From positions 392,495 through 456,494 of the forward strand of contig NZ_CAJXYQ010000001.1 of assembly GCF_913063105.1 (NCBI RefSeq): a stretch of 64,000 nucleotides of DNA. The letters are read 5' to 3'. This document shows positions 16,714 to 24,756 of the stretch, in pieces (position 1 is the first letter of the stretch; every line of letters begins with the position of its first letter). Under the pieces are notes generated by a model. The model ran no database searches, was not told the DNA's origin, and saw nothing but the letters and a program-made list of their open reading frames with translations. The position numbers and the translations under genes are program-made. This DNA is from an uncultured Draconibacterium sp. Its GTDB lineage: Bacteria > Bacteroidota > Bacteroidia > Bacteroidales > Prolixibacteraceae.

Positions 16714-17952
16714 CTAATTTACAGCAGCTTGTTCGTTTTCTGTTTCAAAGCGCAGATAAAATGATTTTTTAAAAATAAACGGCAGTAGGGCAAGAATAAG
16801 TATTCCCAATCCTATTTCGATGGCAAACAGTCCACGATAGGTAATGGAATCAGCTACTTTTCCGCTAAGTATTGCCACAATCAGGCTGCTTAGGTGGGTA
16901 AGTACAATTTGTATGGTAAAGTCGGTTCCTTCGCGGCCTTTCCGAACCACCTGCATGCTCATGGTATACACAAATACCGACGACATGGCATAAGCGCCCC
17001 AAAGCAGGGCCACCCCAATGTATACGAGGTAAACGGCATGGTTGGTAAACGTTAAACCAAAAAAGTATGTGGCTACCAAAACATTTATTACTGGAAATAT
17101 CCAAACGGCTTTTAAAATACCCTTTTTGCGTAAAAACATTCCTGCAGGAATGGTCATTGCCACACCGCAGGCTGTACCGAAAATACCTGAAATGACACCA
17201 ATTTCTTTGATGTCGTAGCCAAGGTCAACAAAGTACGGTTTAATCATGGTTAAAATACCAATTATTCCGGAGTAAAATAGGAATAGCAGCAACAGGTGGC
17301 CGCCAATTTTTTTCTGCCTGAAAAAGTAAATAAATTCCAGTGGCGATACATTTTTTGACGAATGACCGGGCTCTTTGCCATTGCGGGCGTTGTACAAGGC
17401 CACCGGAATAAGCGCAAAAAGCACAAATAAACCCAGCGAGCGTAAAAGCCACAACCAGCCCCAGTAGTGGTAAATAATTAGCAAAACGCCGCTACCCATC
17501 ATTGTTCCGATAAAACTACCGGCCGATTGCATGCTGTTGCCAAGGCTGCGTTCTTTTTTGTTTAGAATTAAAATGGCAAAAGCATCGGTGGCAATATCCT
17601 GTGTTGCCGAAGCCGTAAAAGCAATCACCATCAGAATAATTATGGTGGTAAAATCGGTTTGCAGGTTTAAATAGCCGATACACATAATTATCAGTGCATA
17701 AAACACCTCTGACGAAATAATCCAACGCCGGTACTGCCTTGTGTTTTTGCTGGTACGATCGACCAACGGTGCCCACAATAGTTTTAAAATCCAGGGGAGT
17801 TTAATGAGCTGAATGTAACCAATCGATTCGAGCGAGTAGTTTTCCATACGCATGATTACCGGAATTACGGTAGAGAAAAAACTCATGGGAATAGATTGTG
17901 CCAGGTAAAGGCTCAGCAGCGTGTAATATTTTTTTATTTCCTGGTGTTTCAT
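16714..17952 (-). CDS. MFS permease, RhtX/FptX-AmpG-like
   Basis: A 412-residue, 12-helix major facilitator. The segment ATQDIATDAFAILIL and the YIQLIKLPWILKLLWAPLVDR stretch match the AmpG/RhtX/FptX group, inner-membrane permeases for muropeptides or siderophores (rhizobactin, pyochelin). Immediately upstream in the operon is a TonB-dependent receptor and downstream are hemN, hemY and hemH. That context favours import of a siderophore, or of a haem precursor, over muropeptide recycling. Ligand unknown. A strong hairpin lies only 14 bp before the start codon. Confidence 0.82.
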   Translation of the reverse strand: MKHQEIKKYYTLLSLYLAQSIPMSFFSTVIPVIMRMENYSLESIGYIQLIKLPWILKLLWAPLVDRTSKNTRQYRRWIISSEVFYALIIMCIGYLNLQTDFTTIIILMVIAFTASATQDIATDAFAILILNKKERSLGNSMQSAGSFIGTMMGSGVLLIIYHYWGWLWLLRSLGLFVLFALIPVALYNARNGKEPGHSSKNVSPLEFIYFFRQKKIGGHLLLLFLFYSGIIGILTMIKPYFVDLGYDIKEIGVISGIFGTACGVAMTIPAGMFLRKKGILKAVWIFPVINVLVATYFFGLTFTNHAVYLVYIGVALLWGAYAMSSVFVYTMSMQVVRKGREGTDFTIQIVLTHLSSLIVAILSGKVADSITYRGLFAIEIGLGILILALLPFIFKKSFYLRFETENEQAAVN

Positions 17953-17965
17953 TTTTTAAGAAAGT

Positions 17966-18001
17966 AAAAAGCAGGATTCATAGTTACAAGTCCTGCTTTT
18001 T
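17966..18001 (-). terminator. Strong hairpin between the TonB receptor and the MFS gene
   Basis: Perfect 11-base arms AAAAAGCAGGA (17966-17976) and TCCTGCTTTTT (17991-18001) around a 14-base loop. It has T-rich flanks on both strands, so it could stop transcription in either direction. It follows the TonB receptor stop by eight bases and precedes the MFS start by 13 bases, inside an otherwise tight operon. Partial termination would give much more receptor than permease. Confidence 0.75.
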
Positions 18002-18009
18002 GGTTTATG

Positions 18010-20109
18010 TTACAAGGTAATTTTTAGGTTTACCCCCATCGTTGCCGGTCTTCCCTTTTGAGCGTAAGAGTTTTGCAACGATGAAATTTCAAAATAATAC
18101 GAGTTGTACGAGGTATCAAAAATATTTTTGCCCCAAATATCGAACTGGAATTTACCCGATGTAAATGAAAGTTTGGCATCCATTAAACCGTAATAATCCT
18201 GGTATACCGAGTTGTTTAAATCCCAGTAGTGTTTTCCAACACCCCGATACGAAAGATTGGCTACAATTTTATCCAGAAAGCTGTTTTTGAGCTCAACGGT
18301 TTTGTTCAAACTGGCATTTATTGTTGAGCGCGGAACGTAAGGAATAAAATTTTCGTTGTAGTTTGTTTCTTCGTCCACCACATAATCAGAAAAAGTAGCG
18401 TGTGTGTAACCGTATCCCAACGAAGCTTCCAGATTTTTTACCAAACGAGCCCTGGCAAATAATTCAACACCCTTGCTTACCGATTCGCCGGCGTTTGTTT
18501 TCATATTTCCACGGCCTCCCGGCACAGGCACATCAATTTGTTGTTCCTGCCAATCGATGTAAAACAAGGCAGCATCAAAATACAGGCGGTGGTTTAAAGT
18601 AGAAGATTTAAAGCCAAGTTCGTAGTTCCAGCTTTGCTCGGCATCATACGACCGGTTTTCTAACACTACTGCCGAGTTGGTATTGAAACCACCTGATTTA
18701 TAGCCTTTTGATACGGTTGCATAGGTGTTTAATGATTTGTTGATTTCGTATTTCAATGCCAGTTTTGGTAATACTTCAGTAAATGTTTCGCTGTAATCTT
18801 CTTCCGAAACTGTGCTCATTGGCGATCCATTCACCGACATTAAAAACAGGTAATCCAGTTCGTCCTTTTCAACATCAAGCCTGATACCTGCTGTTAAGGT
18901 GAGGTTCTCAAACAGAAAATCGTTAAAGGTAGACTGGTGAAAAAGGGCATAGCCCGAAATGTCGAATTTACTGCGAATATCTTGTTTCATGTTGGCAGTA
19001 AAAATGTCGCCGGTTGTATGCTGATCCATGGTTTGGTAAAAACCATAAGCCCCAAATAACCAGTTGTATTTTTTTTCGCCAAGCGATTTAAATACCAGTT
19101 CCTGCGAAAGCATATTTTGAATGTCGCCTGTATTAAACAAGTAAATTTTTGCGGCAGTATAATCCTGGTCGGCAACCATTAAACCATCGTAGTACGAATA
19201 GCTTGTGGTTGACAGTATTTCATACTTCTCATTTCGGAATTTTGCCACTAATCCATTGGAAAACAAATCGCGTTCGTAACCATTCTCTTCGTTGATGCTA
19301 ATATCGTTACTGGTGTTGGTTTCCTTATTGTAAACCGCATACGGAAAGCCAAACTGTTCGCTTTTTTCGTAGGATGTAATGTTTTCAAGGGTAAGTTTTT
19401 CGGTGGCTTGCCATACAAAACGAGCACGGCCACTTGCCGAGTACTGGTCGTCTGCCGGTTCGCCGTTATAGGCATTGGTAAAATAGCCGTCGTGTGCCAT
19501 GTAATTCGCGCTTATTGAAAAACCAAGCTTGTTGTTGAGTTTGTTGTAGTGGTTTACATTTGCATTGTAGTAACCGTGGCTGCCGGCAGCAAGGTTAATG
19601 CTGGTTTCATCGGTGTATAAAGGCGATTTGCTGTACACGTTAATAATGCCCCCCATGGTATTTCTTCCGTAAAGCGTTCCTTGTGGGCCACGCAGTACTT
19701 CAATCCGGTCGATGTCGAAAAAGTCGAAACCAAAGGTTGTTTTTTCAAAAAAGGGAACATTGTCAACATAAAGTCCAACCGATGGTGTACCCAGACGCGA
19801 ACCAATGCCCCGGATAAAAACAGGTGATTGTAATTTTGACCCGTAATCCATCATAAAAAAGTTGGGCACACGCGACGAAATATCAGCAATACTGGTAATT
19901 TCATCGTTTTCAATCATTCTTGCTGATATCAGCGAAATAGAAGCCGGCACATCTTTTACTCTCGGAACTTCTTTAACAGATTTAACAGTAATCTCGTCGA
20001 TTAGCACATCGTTTGTTTGGGTGGTGTCGGTTATTACCCTGATATTCTGGGCGTTTGCGATGCCTGTGAAAAGGATTGGTAACACAAGCAGGTAAAAGAA
20101 TCTCTTCAT
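18010..20109 (-). CDS. TonB-dependent outer-membrane receptor, FyuA/siderophore-receptor like
   Basis: A 699-residue receptor with a signal peptide (cleavage after about residue 20, ANAQ), a plug domain (about 45-165) and a C-terminal 22-strand barrel ending in an aromatic-poor but typical strand (GVNLKITL). The plug carries VPASISLISARMI, the RGIGSRLGTPSVGLYVD segment and VLRGPQGTLYGRNTMGG. It has no CarboxypepD_reg domain, unlike SusC-type polymer receptors. Receptors of this type take up siderophores or porphyrins. The adjacent RhtX/FptX-like permease and haem-synthesis genes support an iron or tetrapyrrole ligand; which one is open. Confidence 0.87.
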   Translation of the reverse strand: MKRFFYLLVLPILFTGIANAQNIRVITDTTQTNDVLIDEITVKSVKEVPRVKDVPASISLISARMIENDEITSIADISSRVPNFFMMDYGSKLQSPVFIRGIGSRLGTPSVGLYVDNVPFFEKTTFGFDFFDIDRIEVLRGPQGTLYGRNTMGGIINVYSKSPLYTDETSINLAAGSHGYYNANVNHYNKLNNKLGFSISANYMAHDGYFTNAYNGEPADDQYSASGRARFVWQATEKLTLENITSYEKSEQFGFPYAVYNKETNTSNDISINEENGYERDLFSNGLVAKFRNEKYEILSTTSYSYYDGLMVADQDYTAAKIYLFNTGDIQNMLSQELVFKSLGEKKYNWLFGAYGFYQTMDQHTTGDIFTANMKQDIRSKFDISGYALFHQSTFNDFLFENLTLTAGIRLDVEKDELDYLFLMSVNGSPMSTVSEEDYSETFTEVLPKLALKYEINKSLNTYATVSKGYKSGGFNTNSAVVLENRSYDAEQSWNYELGFKSSTLNHRLYFDAALFYIDWQEQQIDVPVPGGRGNMKTNAGESVSKGVELFARARLVKNLEASLGYGYTHATFSDYVVDEETNYNENFIPYVPRSTINASLNKTVELKNSFLDKIVANLSYRGVGKHYWDLNNSVYQDYYGLMDAKLSFTSGKFQFDIWGKNIFDTSYNSYYFEISSLQNSYAQKGRPATMGVNLKITL

Positions 20110-20132
20110 TTTTGTTTACAGTATGTAATGAT

Positions 20133-20164
20133 GTTAACAAAAGGCACACAGCAATTTTGTTAAC
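20133..20164. promoter_or_regulatory. Inverted repeat in the TonB receptor leader
   Basis: GTTAACAAAA (20133-20142) and TTTTGTTAAC (20155-20164) are perfect reverse complements separated by 12 bp. It lies 24-55 bp upstream of the TonB receptor start on the minus strand, in the short gap after the small membrane protein gene. It could be an operator for a dimeric iron/haem regulator or a leader hairpin. No TAnnTTTG element was found between it and the receptor. Confidence 0.4.
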
Positions 20165-20209
20165 GATATTTGAATTTGAACAGGTCTCCTCTCTACGATA
20201 GAGAATGAG

Positions 20210-20563
20210 TTATGCTTTAGCAAATACTGAAGGGGAAGGAGGCGGCCTGCAAAACTGAGATTCAAGTGTAAATTCCTGGGCATAGTGATGGGGCGACTGA
20301 TGGATTTTCCACTTTTGCTTAATGGTTAGATTGCTGAATTTTTTCAGATGCATCAAATCGATATCGGAAAAGCAGTAAAAAGCCGATGTAATAACACTAT
20401 TGGCCTCAAACTGTTGAACATGGTATTCAATTTGAATTGATTTTTCGGATACCTGAAGTGTGCCTTCCTGTGTTCGTTCAATTCCAAAAAGCAAAAAATA
20501 GGCATAAAACGCAATAAAAGCCAGGTAGGGTAGGTGCGTTGTAAATATGCCGAATGTAAACAT
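20210..20563 (-). CDS. Small hydrophobic-N-terminus protein, first gene of the uptake-haem operon
   Basis: A 117-residue protein with one N-terminal hydrophobic helix (about 5-27, TTHLPYLAFIAFYAYFLLFG) and a polar C-terminal region ending in CRPPPSPSVFAKA. I know of no named family. A single cysteine and the proline cluster near the C-terminus are notable. A TATCTTTG promoter element lies 27 bp upstream on the same strand and none is visible before the TonB receptor, so this gene probably opens the operon. Function unknown. Confidence 0.6.
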   Translation of the reverse strand: MFTFGIFTTHLPYLAFIAFYAYFLLFGIERTQEGTLQVSEKSIQIEYHVQQFEANSVITSAFYCFSDIDLMHLKKFSNLTIKQKWKIHQSPHHYAQEFTLESQFCRPPPSPSVFAKA

Positions 20564-20589
20564 TTGTTTTAATTACTTTTTTACACCGG

Positions 20590-20597
20590 CAAAGATA
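20590..20597 (-). promoter_or_regulatory. Bacteroidota-type -7 element (TATCTTTG on the minus strand) for the uptake-haem operon
   Basis: The plus strand reads CAAAGATA, which is TAnnTTTG on the minus strand, 26 bp upstream of the small membrane protein start. It lies 60 bp from the divergent amidohydrolase promoter element, so the two promoters share one regulatory gap. Confidence 0.5.
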
Positions 20598-20656
20598 TAA
20601 ATATATTTAAGGCCATGCCGCTCTGTTAATCTGTTTTAAAATATACCCGAAAAAAC

Positions 20657-20664
20657 TACATTTG
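20657..20664 (+). promoter_or_regulatory. Bacteroidota-type -7 element (TACATTTG) for the amidohydrolase
   Basis: An exact TAnnTTTG match 21 bp before the ATG at 20686. No clear -33 TTG is seen. Confidence 0.5.
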
Positions 20665-20685
20665 TGATTAAGCAACATTTGAACT

Positions 20686-22320
20686 ATGAGATTGTTTGAA
20701 GCATTAATACTATTTTTTGTGATGACTGGATGTGTACCAAAACAAAAGGCAGACCTGATTATTAGCAATGCAACAGTTTATACCGTAGACGAGAAATTTA
20801 GTGTTGTAGAAGCCATGGCTGTTACTAACGGGAAAATTATTGCAACAGGAAGCTCCGAAGAGATTTTGAAAAATTATGAAACCGATAATTTAACCGATGC
20901 CGGGGGAAAATACATTTATCCCGGGTTTAACGATGCCCATTGCCATTTTAACGGATATGCTGTAAACCTGATGCAATATGCTGATTTAAGAGGAACCACC
21001 AGCCCCGATGAAATTTATGAACGTTTACAAACGCATTATAAAAAATACGGTGGCGATTGGATTTTGGGGCGCAGCTGGGACCAAAACGACTGGGAAAACA
21101 AGGCGTTTCCCGATAAAACCAAACTTGATGAGCTTTTTCCCGACATTCCGGTTTACCTTATTCGTGTTGACGGACATGCAGGGTGGTGCAATTCAAAAGC
21201 ACTTGAAATTGCCGGAATTACCCCTGCTACCAAAGTTAATGGGGGCGAAATTTTGCTTAAAGATGGTGAACCATCAGGGGTGCTGATTGATAATGCCGAA
21301 AGCCTGGTGATGAGACATATTCCTGAAATTTCGGTGGAGCAACAGAAAAAAGGATTGCTTGAAGCACAAAAAAACTGCTTTGCTGTTGGGCTAACATCGG
21401 TTACCGATTGTGGCTTAAGCAAAAATACGGTGTTGTTAATGGATGAAATGCAACAGGCCGGGGCATTAAAAATGCGGGTAAATGCCATGCTAAATCCCAG
21501 CGACGAAAATTTTGAGTTTTTTGTAAAAAAAGGCAAAGCCTATAAAACCGAACGGTTATTGGTAAATACCATAAAAGTATATGCCGATGGGGCGCTGGGA
21601 TCGAGGGGAGCACTGTTAATGGCCGATTATGCTGACGACCCAGGCAACCAGGGCTTGCAAATTGAAACAAAAGAATATTACGAACGGATTTGCCAATTGG
21701 CTTATGAAAATAATTTTGTTGTAGCCACACACGCCATTGGCGATGGCGCCAACCGTTTAATGTTAGATACTTACGGCAATTTTTTGAAAGGCAAAAACGA
21801 CAGGCGTTGGCGGATTGAGCATTCACAGATTATTCATCCGGATGATTTTCAGAAGTTTGGAAAATACTCCATTGTCCCAAGCATTCAGGCAACACACTGC
21901 ACCAGCGATATGCCCTGGGCCGAAGATCGACTCGGCCCCGAGCGGATTAAAGGAGCCTACGCCTATCAAACGCTGTTGCAGCAAAACGGGTGGCTACCCA
22001 ACGGAACCGATTTTCCGGTGGAAAATATTGAGCCCTTGTACACTTTTTACTCATCCGTTTTTAGAACCGACCACAACAACTGGCCGGAAGGCGGTTGGCA
22101 TAAACATGAAGGCTTAACACGCGAACAAGCGTTAAAATCAATGACTATCTGGGCTGCAAAATCCTCGTTTGAAGAACAACAAAAAGGAAGTATTGAAACA
22201 GGTAAATACGCTGATTTTATTATGCTGGATACCGATTTAATGAAAGCAAATTCACAGGAAGTACTGAACGCTAAAGTAATTGGAACCTGGAGTGCCGGCG
22301 AAAAAGTGTTTGGTTTATAG
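20686..22320 (+). CDS. YtcJ-like metal-dependent amidohydrolase, lipoprotein
   Basis: A 544-residue protein of the amidohydrolase family 3 (YtcJ-like). The first 16 residues (RLFEALILFFVMTGC) form a lipoprotein signal, so it is probably anchored at the periplasmic face. Metal ligands appear as the DAHCHF motif near residue 85, THAIGDGAN near residue 350 and the final Asp in NGTDFPVEN near 445. The family hydrolyses amide or carbamate bonds of varied substrates, and the substrate is not evident. It is divergent from the uptake-haem operon and stands alone. Confidence 0.85.
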   Translation: MRLFEALILFFVMTGCVPKQKADLIISNATVYTVDEKFSVVEAMAVTNGKIIATGSSEEILKNYETDNLTDAGGKYIYPGFNDAHCHFNGYAVNLMQYADLRGTTSPDEIYERLQTHYKKYGGDWILGRSWDQNDWENKAFPDKTKLDELFPDIPVYLIRVDGHAGWCNSKALEIAGITPATKVNGGEILLKDGEPSGVLIDNAESLVMRHIPEISVEQQKKGLLEAQKNCFAVGLTSVTDCGLSKNTVLLMDEMQQAGALKMRVNAMLNPSDENFEFFVKKGKAYKTERLLVNTIKVYADGALGSRGALLMADYADDPGNQGLQIETKEYYERICQLAYENNFVVATHAIGDGANRLMLDTYGNFLKGKNDRRWRIEHSQIIHPDDFQKFGKYSIVPSIQATHCTSDMPWAEDRLGPERIKGAYAYQTLLQQNGWLPNGTDFPVENIEPLYTFYSSVFRTDHNNWPEGGWHKHEGLTREQALKSMTIWAAKSSFEEQQKGSIETGKYADFIMLDTDLMKANSQEVLNAKVIGTWSAGEKVFGL

Positions 22321-22850
22321 TTTTTCTACTAAATATCCTTGCAGCTGTTAAGCCCTTTGTTAAATCTTGTTATTGAATATAAACAGGCTTTTTCGGGTAA
22401 ATTATTTGTCGTTTCAAAGGTGTTCGCTTTGTTTTCTAGTTAACGGTTAAAACCTCCGAATTGTATTCGGAGCAGGCTCTGCAATTCCATTGCAGCTACT
22501 TTTAGTTTCTATAAATTTCTATTTTAGTTAATGTTGATTTGAGTACAAAGATTTGAGTATTGAAAAAACCTATCGTGTTTTTTCTTCTCTCTCTACTCCC
22601 AGCTTTATACTCATATTCTTCTCTTCACTAGGTTGAATTTCATTCATTCCTAAACCTATGTACTTCCAGTGCATAGTGGTTTAGTTGGAGTTTTTGCCTT
22701 TGTGTTAAGTTTCTCTTTTTGTTAACACTTTTTTAGTAACCGCTTTTTGATTAACAACACCTCATTAATTGTTGCCTGGATTATAAAATCGTACATTTTA
22801 ATAATATATATTGATAATGAATATATTTATATATTAAGAAAAAATAAAAG
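22321..22850. other. 530-bp intergenic region with two adjacent hairpins
   Basis: AT-rich gap without a recognisable gene. Two perfect hairpins stand next to each other: CTCCGAAT (22454-22461) with ATTCGGAG (22465-22472) around TGT, and CTGCAAT (22479-22485) with ATTGCAG (22489-22495) around TCC. The short three-base loops resemble those of the palindromic repeats at 57.7 and 63.8 kb, although the sequence differs. The rest (22500-22850) shows nothing more than AT-rich, pyrimidine-rich runs. Confidence 0.5.
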
Positions 22851-22852
22851 TA

Positions 22853-22860
22853 TATATTTG
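22853..22860 (+). promoter_or_regulatory. Bacteroidota-type -7 element (TATATTTG) upstream of the ATPase
   Basis: An exact TAnnTTTG match, expected to start transcription near 22867. The ATPase reading frame is open from 22864, so this promoter agrees with a protein that begins well before the first standard start codon at 22972. Confidence 0.45.
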
Positions 22861-22971
22861 TAGTTAAAAAATGTAATAATTTTAAAATCAGAGCTTAAAC
22901 TATTAATTAATTCTTTTGATCAGCGTTTAAAAGCTTATAGTTTCATAAATTCAAGAGAACTTGTAGAGGAA

Positions 22972-24081
22972 TTGCAGGCTGAAAAAAGTGAGTTAATTCT
23001 ACTTACGGGATTAAAACGTACAGGAAAAACAAGCGTGCTTTTTCAGTATGCCAACAAGTTTGAAAATGATGTATTGTACCTTAATTTTGAGCACCCCGGC
23101 TTATACGAGTTCGACCGAAATGATTTTTTTAAGCTTGATGAAATAATTGAGCAAAAAAATGTGAAGATTCTACTTTTTGACTGTATAACTGCCATTAAAG
23201 GTTGGTCGTTCTACATCAAACAAAAAATGGATGAAGGCTTTAAAATTGTGCTAACTACATCAAATACACAAGTTTTAAATTTAGAAGAAGGGGCCGGGTT
23301 AACCGGACGATACATTCGCCGGGAGCTAATGCCGTTATCTTTTACCGAATATTGCAATTTTTATACTGAAGAAAAGAATGAAAACACCACTGTAAAATAC
23401 ATTGAAGATGGCGGCTATCCGGAAAAATGCAAGCAGAATGATGAGTATTTAAGCCAATTGTTTGATGATATTGTTGTACGCGAGATTGGCATAAACAGAG
23501 GGGTACGAGATTTAAAGTCGCTTAAACGGCTAAGTTTGTATTTGCTGCGAAATGTGGGCGAATTGATTACCGCCAACCAGTTAAAAGGTAAACTGGGTAT
23601 TAAAACCACAACAACAGTAGTTGATTATTTAAACTACCTGGAGGCCGGATTTTTAATGCATTATGTGCCAAAATTTAGCTACTCCTTGCGGAAGCAGGCC
23701 ATAAATCCACGAAAAGTATACATTGCCGATACCGGTTTTGTAAGTGCAGCAATTTTTTCCGTAGCAGATAAGTTGGATCAATTACTTGAAAACCTGGTTT
23801 ATTTGCATTTAAAACGACAAAATAACGAAGTATATTATTTCGCAGAGGAGGGCAATACTTGCGATTTTATTGCTTTTGGGAAGGACAAACCTCAGGAGGC
23901 TATACAGGTTTGTGCCCATTTGGAACAAGATAAGCTGGAGCAGGAAGTAAAAGGATTGACTGAAGCGATGGATTATTTTGAATTTCAGGAAGGTACGGTG
24001 GTTACGCTTAATCAAACTGATACTTTTATCAGAGACAATAAAACCATTCAGGTAATACCGTTTCATCAATTTGCAGGCTAA
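22972..24081 (+). CDS. DUF4143-type AAA ATPase, N-terminus uncertain
   Basis: P-loop ATPase of the archaeal-type AAA/DUF4143 group (369 residues from TTG at 22972). Walker A is TGLKRTGKTSV. The Walker B segment reads KILLFDCITAI, so the usual catalytic glutamate after Asp is a cysteine. Sensor-like TSNTQVL follows, then the DUF4143 region with the winged helix (GVRDLKSLKRLSLYLLRNVGELI) and the C-terminal nuclease-like fold, here without a clear catalytic set. The frame is open back to 22864 and codes for family-like sequence (SELKLLINSFDQRLKAYS), yet holds no ATG, GTG or TTG before 22972. The gene may have lost its start or use a rare one. It overlaps the next, convergent gene by four bases. 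Confidence 0.72.
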   Translation: MQAEKSELILLTGLKRTGKTSVLFQYANKFENDVLYLNFEHPGLYEFDRNDFFKLDEIIEQKNVKILLFDCITAIKGWSFYIKQKMDEGFKIVLTTSNTQVLNLEEGAGLTGRYIRRELMPLSFTEYCNFYTEEKNENTTVKYIEDGGYPEKCKQNDEYLSQLFDDIVVREIGINRGVRDLKSLKRLSLYLLRNVGELITANQLKGKLGIKTTTTVVDYLNYLEAGFLMHYVPKFSYSLRKQAINPRKVYIADTGFVSAAIFSVADKLDQLLENLVYLHLKRQNNEVYYFAEEGNTCDFIAFGKDKPQEAIQVCAHLEQDKLEQEVKGLTEAMDYFEFQEGTVVTLNQTDTFIRDNKTIQVIPFHQFAG

Positions 24082-24674
24082 AAATATCGTCTAACCTGAT
24101 TACAAAATTTTTGGTATTCCAGGCCATAGTGTTGCCGCATAAATCGTTCTTCTTTTAATATAAACAGGTGCACAACAACAAGCGTTAGCACGGCAACTGC
24201 AATAAAAAATGCAGATGGAAACAGCAGGCAATTTCCTATAAACAGTAGGTTGATTGAAAGAAAGAAAGGATTGCGTGATTTCGAAAAAATGCCGGTGGTA
24301 ACTAATTTCCCCAAATTATTAGGCTGAAGGCCAAAACGCAAAGAATGCCTGAATGCGAGAAGACTAAAGAACAAAATAACATTAGCAACAAGAATGAACA
24401 CTGCGCCAAAATAATGCAGAGCAGCAGGTATTGCAAGTAACTGATGCATGAAACCCGGTAGAATAGAAAAGGATAGTAAACTAGCGTGAAAAAGTCCTTC
24501 CGAAAAATACAAGAGAAAAAAAATGGCAATGGCACCTGTGGTTAAAACAGATTTCAGGCTTTTGTTTTTTGTACTTAAGATTACACCTTTACGTTTCAAC
24601 CAAACTATCCGAATGGTTAGTTGTAAACAAAAAAGGAGAAATCCGGTGAACCATAAAACGCCAAAAAATTTCAT
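24078..24674 (-). CDS. Isoprenylcysteine methyltransferase-like integral membrane protein
   Basis: A 198-residue protein with five probable membrane helices and the C-terminal motif of the ICMT/PEMT/NnrU-like group: LVTTGIFSKSRNPFFLSINLLFIGN followed by EERFMRQHYGLEYQKFCNQVRRY. Members are membrane methyltransferases using SAM, or reductases lacking that activity. The substrate in bacteria is generally unknown. It converges with the ATPase gene, overlapping by four bases. Confidence 0.78.
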   Translation of the reverse strand: MKFFGVLWFTGFLLFCLQLTIRIVWLKRKGVILSTKNKSLKSVLTTGAIAIFFLLYFSEGLFHASLLSFSILPGFMHQLLAIPAALHYFGAVFILVANVILFFSLLAFRHSLRFGLQPNNLGKLVTTGIFSKSRNPFFLSINLLFIGNCLLFPSAFFIAVAVLTLVVVHLFILKEERFMRQHYGLEYQKFCNQVRRYF

Positions 24675-24705
24675 AAAATAAAAATACCTTAAGCTACAAT
24701 TAATG

Positions 24706-24734
24706 CAAAAAAATCCCCGGTATTTTTACCGGGG
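24706..24734 (-). terminator. Rho-independent terminator of the ECF sigma operon
   Basis: Perfect arms CCCCGGTA (24715-24722) and TACCGGGG (24727-24734) around TTTT. A run of A residues at 24707-24713 on the plus strand gives the T run for minus-strand transcripts. It lies 22 bp past the outer-membrane protein stop codon. Confidence 0.88.
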
Positions 24735-24756
24735 AAACTATTTATTTTGTTTGTCT

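Noticed and set aside
22321..22850. A possible riboswitch or small RNA in the long gap
   Set aside because: Hairpins are present, but no known riboswitch core was recognised and no downstream gene of matching function exists.
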